From Lewinellaceae bacterium (lineage in GTDB: Bacteria > Bacteroidota > Bacteroidia > Chitinophagales > Saprospiraceae), in assembly GCA_020636375.1 (NCBI GenBank), contig JACJXZ010000014.1, positions 124,001-188,000 of the forward strand: 64,000 bases of DNA, written 5' to 3'. The position numbers and the translations under genes are program-made. The notes under the pieces are model-generated. The model worked only from the letters and a program-made list of their open reading frames with translations. It had not been told where the DNA came from and ran no database searches. This document shows positions 60,798 through 64,000 of the stretch, piece by piece (position 1 is the stretch's first letter; the number at the start of each line of letters is the position of its first letter).

Positions 60798-62036
60798 ATG
60801 AAAAACATCCCTCCCTTAACCTCAGCCTTATCCTTATCCTTATCCTTAACCTTATCCTTATCCTTATCCTTAACCCTCCTCCTCTCCGCCTGCCAAAACA
60901 CCCCCCAGCCACCCCTCCCCGGCACCATCGCCACCGAGCTCTACAACCGCCTCCAAACCCAACTTATTGAAGCTCAGCCCGGCGACGTCATCGAAATCCC
61001 CGAAGGCCGCTACGCCTTCGACCGGCCTCTCTCCCTCGACGGCGTCCCCCGCGTCACCATCCGCGGGGCAGGGATGGACAAGACCGTGCTGTACTTCAAA
61101 GACCAGAAAGTCGGCGCCGAGGGCCTGCGCATCACCGCCGACTCCGTCACCGTCGAAGGCCTGGCGATCATGGATACGAAGGGCGACGCCATCAAGGCGC
61201 AGGACTGCAACGGCATCACCATCCGCAACGTCAAAACCAGCTGGAGCGGCGGGCCCGACGAGGCCAACGGCGGCTACGGCCTGTACCCCGTCTCCAGCAA
61301 GGACGTGCTGATCGAAGGCTGCGAGGCCAGCTATGCCTCCGATGCGGGCATCTACGTGGGGCAGTGCGAGAACGTGGTGGTCCGCAACTGCTACGCTCAT
61401 GAGAACGTGGCGGGCATCGAGATCGAGAACTGCGTCAACTCGGAAGTATATGGCAACCGCGCTGAGAACAACACCGGCGGCATCCTCGTCTTCGACCTGC
61501 CGGAACTGCCCGCCGGCAACGGGCGGGGCTGCAAAGTGTACGACAACAAAATCATCGAAAACAACCACCGGAACTTCGCCCCCGAAGGCAACATCGTGGG
61601 CATCGTGCCGCCCGGCACCGGCATTATCCTGCTGGCCGCCAAAGGGGTGGAAGTGTACGACAACGAGATCGCCGGCCACAAAACGGTCGGCACCGCCATC
61701 GCCAGCTACTATATCACCGAAAAGCCCTGGAACGACGAGAACTACGACCCCCATACCTACGACGTCTACATACACGGCAACACCTACCGGCGCAAGCGCG
61801 CCGTGCCCGACCTGAGCAAGGACTTCGGCAAGCTCGTCAACTTCCTGTTTCCGGGCCAGCCGCAGGACATCCTCTACGACGGCATCATCGACGGGGAGCG
61901 GCCCGCCGGGCCCAACCCCATGAACATCTGCATTCAGCAGAGCGGGCAAGATTTGCGCTTCGCCGACATAGATGCCGCCAATGATTTTGAAAATGTGAAA
62001 ACGGAGCTGGGGCCGTATGCATGTTCGCCGGACTGA
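60798..62036 (+). CDS. Right-handed beta-helix lipoprotein (TIGR03805-like)
   Basis: ATG 60798 gives 412 residues. The lipoprotein signal has a hydrophobic core of Ser-Leu/Thr-Leu repeats encoded by a TTATCC hexamer tract, ending LLLSAC. Parallel beta-helix turns fill the mature part (VEGLAIMDTKGDAIKAQDCNG, VLIEGCEASYASDAGIYVG, VVVRNCYAHENVAGIEIENC). The family regularly sits beside the diheme cytochrome-like family of the next gene; both are exported. Polysaccharide binding or cleavage is possible, but no catalytic residues are apparent. The function of the pair is not known. Confidence 0.85.
   Translation: MKNIPPLTSALSLSLSLTLSLSLSLTLLLSACQNTPQPPLPGTIATELYNRLQTQLIEAQPGDVIEIPEGRYAFDRPLSLDGVPRVTIRGAGMDKTVLYFKDQKVGAEGLRITADSVTVEGLAIMDTKGDAIKAQDCNGITIRNVKTSWSGGPDEANGGYGLYPVSSKDVLIEGCEASYASDAGIYVGQCENVVVRNCYAHENVAGIEIENCVNSEVYGNRAENNTGGILVFDLPELPAGNGRGCKVYDNKIIENNHRNFAPEGNIVGIVPPGTGIILLAAKGVEVYDNEIAGHKTVGTAIASYYITEKPWNDENYDPHTYDVYIHGNTYRRKRAVPDLSKDFGKLVNFLFPGQPQDILYDGIIDGERPAGPNPMNICIQQSGQDLRFADIDAANDFENVKTELGPYACSPD
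60816..60885 (+). repeat. TTATCC hexamer tract inside a signal-peptide region
   Basis: Seven or more near-perfect hexamers (TTATCC with occasional TTAACC) encode Leu-Ser or Leu-Thr. Because the unit is two codons long, gain or loss would change the length of the signal-peptide core without a frameshift. Confidence 0.8.
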
Positions 62037-62055
62037 CTCGTGCCGCGATCATCCT

Positions 62056-62330
62056 GATCGCACGGCCAAACGCCCCAACACTCCAAACAAAACTCGTGCA
62101 GCGATCATCCTGCCGCCGCAGGCAGCAGCCTGCTTGCCCTTACGCCAAAGGCAATGGCCGACGGCGTATGGCAGGCGGAGGCCTGATCGCACGGCCAAAC
62201 GCCCCAACACTCCAAACAAAACTCGTGCAGCGATCATCCTGCCGCCGCAGGCAGCAGCCTGCTTGTCCTTACGCCAAAGGCAATGGCCGACGGCGTATGG
62301 CAGGCGGAGGCCTGATCGCACGGCCAAAAC
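62056..62330. repeat. 129-bp tandem duplication, about 2.1 copies
   Basis: GATCGCACGGCCAAA recurs at 62056, 62185 and 62314, a spacing of exactly 129 bp. The first two full units differ at one noted base (CTTGCCC versus CTTGTCC). Each unit contains complementary arms (GGCAGGCGG region with CCGCCTGCC-like words). It separates the beta-helix and cytochrome genes. Confidence 0.9.
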
Positions 62331-62406
62331 CAACACCCTTTTGAAAAGCATGAATTCAGGAATTCTTGTTTTCATACTTTCAGTAAGTATACAAATTCCG
62401 TAAACC

Positions 62407-63486
62407 ATGTTGCGTTTCCTATACCTCCTCTTCGCCCCGGCTCTGTTGCTGGTTCAATGCCAAAGCCCGCAGCAGGCTGCCGCTGTGCAGTTTGATCCCG
62501 AAAAGGTGCCTTATCCCCTCCTCTCCAGTTACGCCTTTTTCACCGGCGAGCTCCGCGCCCTGCAGCCCAATGCCCGGGTGATGCCTTACGAGGTCATCAC
62601 GCCCTTGTTTTCGGACTACGCGCACAAGGCGCGCTTCGTCTGGGTGCCGGAAGGGCGGCAGGCTGCCGTGAACGAAGAGGGAACGATCGAATTTCCGGAC
62701 CATTCCATCCTGATCAAGAACTTCTACTATCCGGCCGACTTCCGCCGGCCGGAAGCCGGCCGGGACATGGTCGAAACCCGCCTGCTGGTCAAGCGTGACG
62801 GTCAATGGGAAGCCTTCACCTACGTGTGGAACGAGGCGGATACCGACGCCGAACTGAATGTCATCGGCGATTTCCGGAACGTCAGCTGGACGGATGAGGC
62901 CGGCCGGCCCCGCAGCCTGGAGTACGCCGTGCCCAACAAGAACCAGTGCAAGAGCTGCCACAACCGCAACAAGGAGCTGCTGCCCATCGGGCCCCGGGTG
63001 CGCCACCTGAACAGCGCCATGGCCTACCCCGACGGCAGCACCGCCAACCAATTGGCCAAATGGCAGGAAACGGGCCTGCTGGCCCCCGGCGACTGGGCCG
63101 CCCGCTTTGCGCCCCTCCCCGATTGGGACGACCCCGCAAGCGGCACCGTTGAAGCGCGCGCACTGGCCTACCTGGAGGTCAACTGCGGGCACTGCCACCA
63201 CCCGGAAGGGCCGGCCCATACCACCGGCATGTACCTGACTACCGATTTTCGGGAAGAAAAAGGCAAGCTGGGCCTGTGCAAAGCGCCGGTGGCCGCCGGC
63301 AAGGGTTCCGGCGGGCGCCGGTTCGGCATCGCCCCCGGCCAGCCGGACAGCTCCATCCTCGTCTACCGCATGGAGGCCGACGGCCCCGGCGTCATGATGC
63401 CGGAGATCGGCCGCGCCGTGCCCCACGAGGAAGGCATCGCTTTGGTGAAGGAATGGATCGCGGGGATGGAGGGGGCGTGCAGGTGA
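62407..63486 (+). CDS. SO2930/HNE_0200-like diheme c-type cytochrome lipoprotein (TIGR03806-like)
   Basis: The 359-residue product has a lipoprotein signal (LLLVQC, lipid cysteine 18). Two haem c motifs are visible: CKSCH at 181-185 and CGHCH at 260-264. The N-terminal half (about 25-175) is a beta domain with PYEVITPLFSDYAHKARFVW, typical of this family. MMPEIGRAVPHEEG near the end offers a methionine ligand. It should carry electrons at the outer face of a membrane, alongside the beta-helix lipoprotein encoded upstream. Confidence 0.88.
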   Translation: MLRFLYLLFAPALLLVQCQSPQQAAAVQFDPEKVPYPLLSSYAFFTGELRALQPNARVMPYEVITPLFSDYAHKARFVWVPEGRQAAVNEEGTIEFPDHSILIKNFYYPADFRRPEAGRDMVETRLLVKRDGQWEAFTYVWNEADTDAELNVIGDFRNVSWTDEAGRPRSLEYAVPNKNQCKSCHNRNKELLPIGPRVRHLNSAMAYPDGSTANQLAKWQETGLLAPGDWAARFAPLPDWDDPASGTVEARALAYLEVNCGHCHHPEGPAHTTGMYLTTDFREEKGKLGLCKAPVAAGKGSGGRRFGIAPGQPDSSILVYRMEADGPGVMMPEIGRAVPHEEGIALVKEWIAGMEGACR

Positions 63487-63742
63487 GGGGATGGGTGTAT
63501 TGTTTGGTTTATGGCTCTAAGGAATTACGCAAATAGAATTTGTGATTTCGGATCTGCGATTTCTGATGTTTGACTTGCCTGAAAACATCCCATCCATGTG
63601 TTCCCCCAAATCAAAAATCTCACATCTCACATCACACATAGCAAATCCTGCCCACTCTCCTTGCTCCAATGAGCTCATGAACCTTCTCCTGTGACTTCCC
63701 GTTACACCTTCGTCAAAAAGAGCGTACAAAAAAACGGATACC
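63487..63742. other. Gene-free gap
   Basis: No coding frame is convincing. It has short CACATCTCACATCACACATA repeats near 63610-63645. I see no terminator hairpin. Confidence 0.5.
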
Positions 63743-64000
63743 ATGAAAAAGCTTTTTTCCCTTTCTATCCTATTGATCAGTGCGGCCATCCTCCACGCCC
63801 AGGCCTACCAAGAAGGCCCTCAAATGATGAGCCGGGGCGAGAACAACAGTTTTACCATCGATTTCAACGTCGGCAACGCTGACGCCATCGCCGATCTGTG
63901 GGTGGACTACCAGAAAGACTTCAAAGCCAAAAAACCGAAACTCGACAAGAAGGCCAACGAATACTTTGCCGACGACGCCCGCATCGACAAGATCAGCGAC
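63743..64000 (+). CDS. Partial CDS, secreted protein of unknown function
   Basis: ATG 63743 opens a frame that runs off the right edge after 86 codons. The signal peptide MKKLFSLSILLISAAILHAQ is clear. The mature start (MMSRGENNSFTIDF) is followed by a charged region with LWVDYQKDFKAKKPKLDKKA. I do not recognise the family from this fragment. Confidence 0.7.
   Translation, partial: MKKLFSLSILLISAAILHAQAYQEGPQMMSRGENNSFTIDFNVGNADAIADLWVDYQKDFKAKKPKLDKKANEYFADDARIDKISD

Noticed and set aside
60870..61949. 359-codon minus-strand frame opposite the beta-helix gene
   Set aside because: It mirrors the regular beta-helix codons; the sense product has a lipobox and clear repeat turns.
62017..62403. 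128-codon frame across the 129-bp tandem repeat
   Set aside because: The frame stays open only because the unit is a multiple of three; the product is a repeat of Arg/Pro/Ala-rich sequence with no start context.

Overview
The window looks like chromosomal DNA of a GC-rich member of the Bacteroidota, most likely the Saprospiria (a Saprospiraceae or Lewinella-type marine or sludge bacterium). This is inferred from five secreted proteins with type IX secretion (T9SS) sorting tails, several TAnnTTTG promoter cores, a secreted TPR-CHAT protein, a propeller-type sensor kinase remnant, a PorT-like barrel and few Shine-Dalgarno sequences. No rRNA, tRNA or CRISPR array was seen.

Positions 1-30.6 kb are mostly housekeeping and metabolism. 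In order they hold: a clipped dehydrogenase-like start; a membrane-anchored papain-like protease; an outer-membrane barrel; a D-threonine-aldolase-like enzyme; a universal stress protein; a Kelch-like secreted protein; a candidate small RNA at 6177-6350; an OmpR/histidine-kinase pair; glgE; an intact 1.69-kb insertion sequence; a GNAT/lipoprotein pair; mmuM; an M48-type protease; a frameshifted lipoprotein; a TPR-CHAT protein; rfbC; der with a GbsR-like regulator; gcvT; a HEAT-cyclophilin lipoprotein; a class A penicillin-binding protein; and aroB.

Positions 30.7-55.2 kb are a repeat-rich accessory region built on three paralogous copies of one gene pair. In each pair a roughly 470-residue helical cytoplasmic protein on the minus strand is divergent from a roughly 960-1,067-residue T9SS surface protein on the plus strand (30692-35289, 38741-43698, 50721-55173). 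Between the pairs lie a decayed insertion sequence that keeps perfect ends, long nested palindromes (three of one sequence family), a duplicated 188-bp locus that looks like a small RNA with a terminator, a T9SS protein with an internal duplication, and a decaying LytS/LytR-type two-component system.

Positions 55.2-64 kb hold a DinB-family protein, a Crp/Fnr-family regulator, a large propeller-type T9SS protein, a small secreted protein, and a beta-helix lipoprotein next to a diheme cytochrome lipoprotein, a pairing known in other bacteria. A 16-bp palindrome in front of the DinB gene has the same half-sites, and the same 29.5-bp spacing to a TAnnTTTG box, as a palindrome in front of the candidate small RNA at 6.1 kb. 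This suggests one Crp/Fnr-type regulon linking both ends of the window.

Most promising for new biology: the three-copy divergent pair; the regulated candidate small RNA; the duplicated 188-bp RNA-like locus; and the nested palindromes with compensatory changes.
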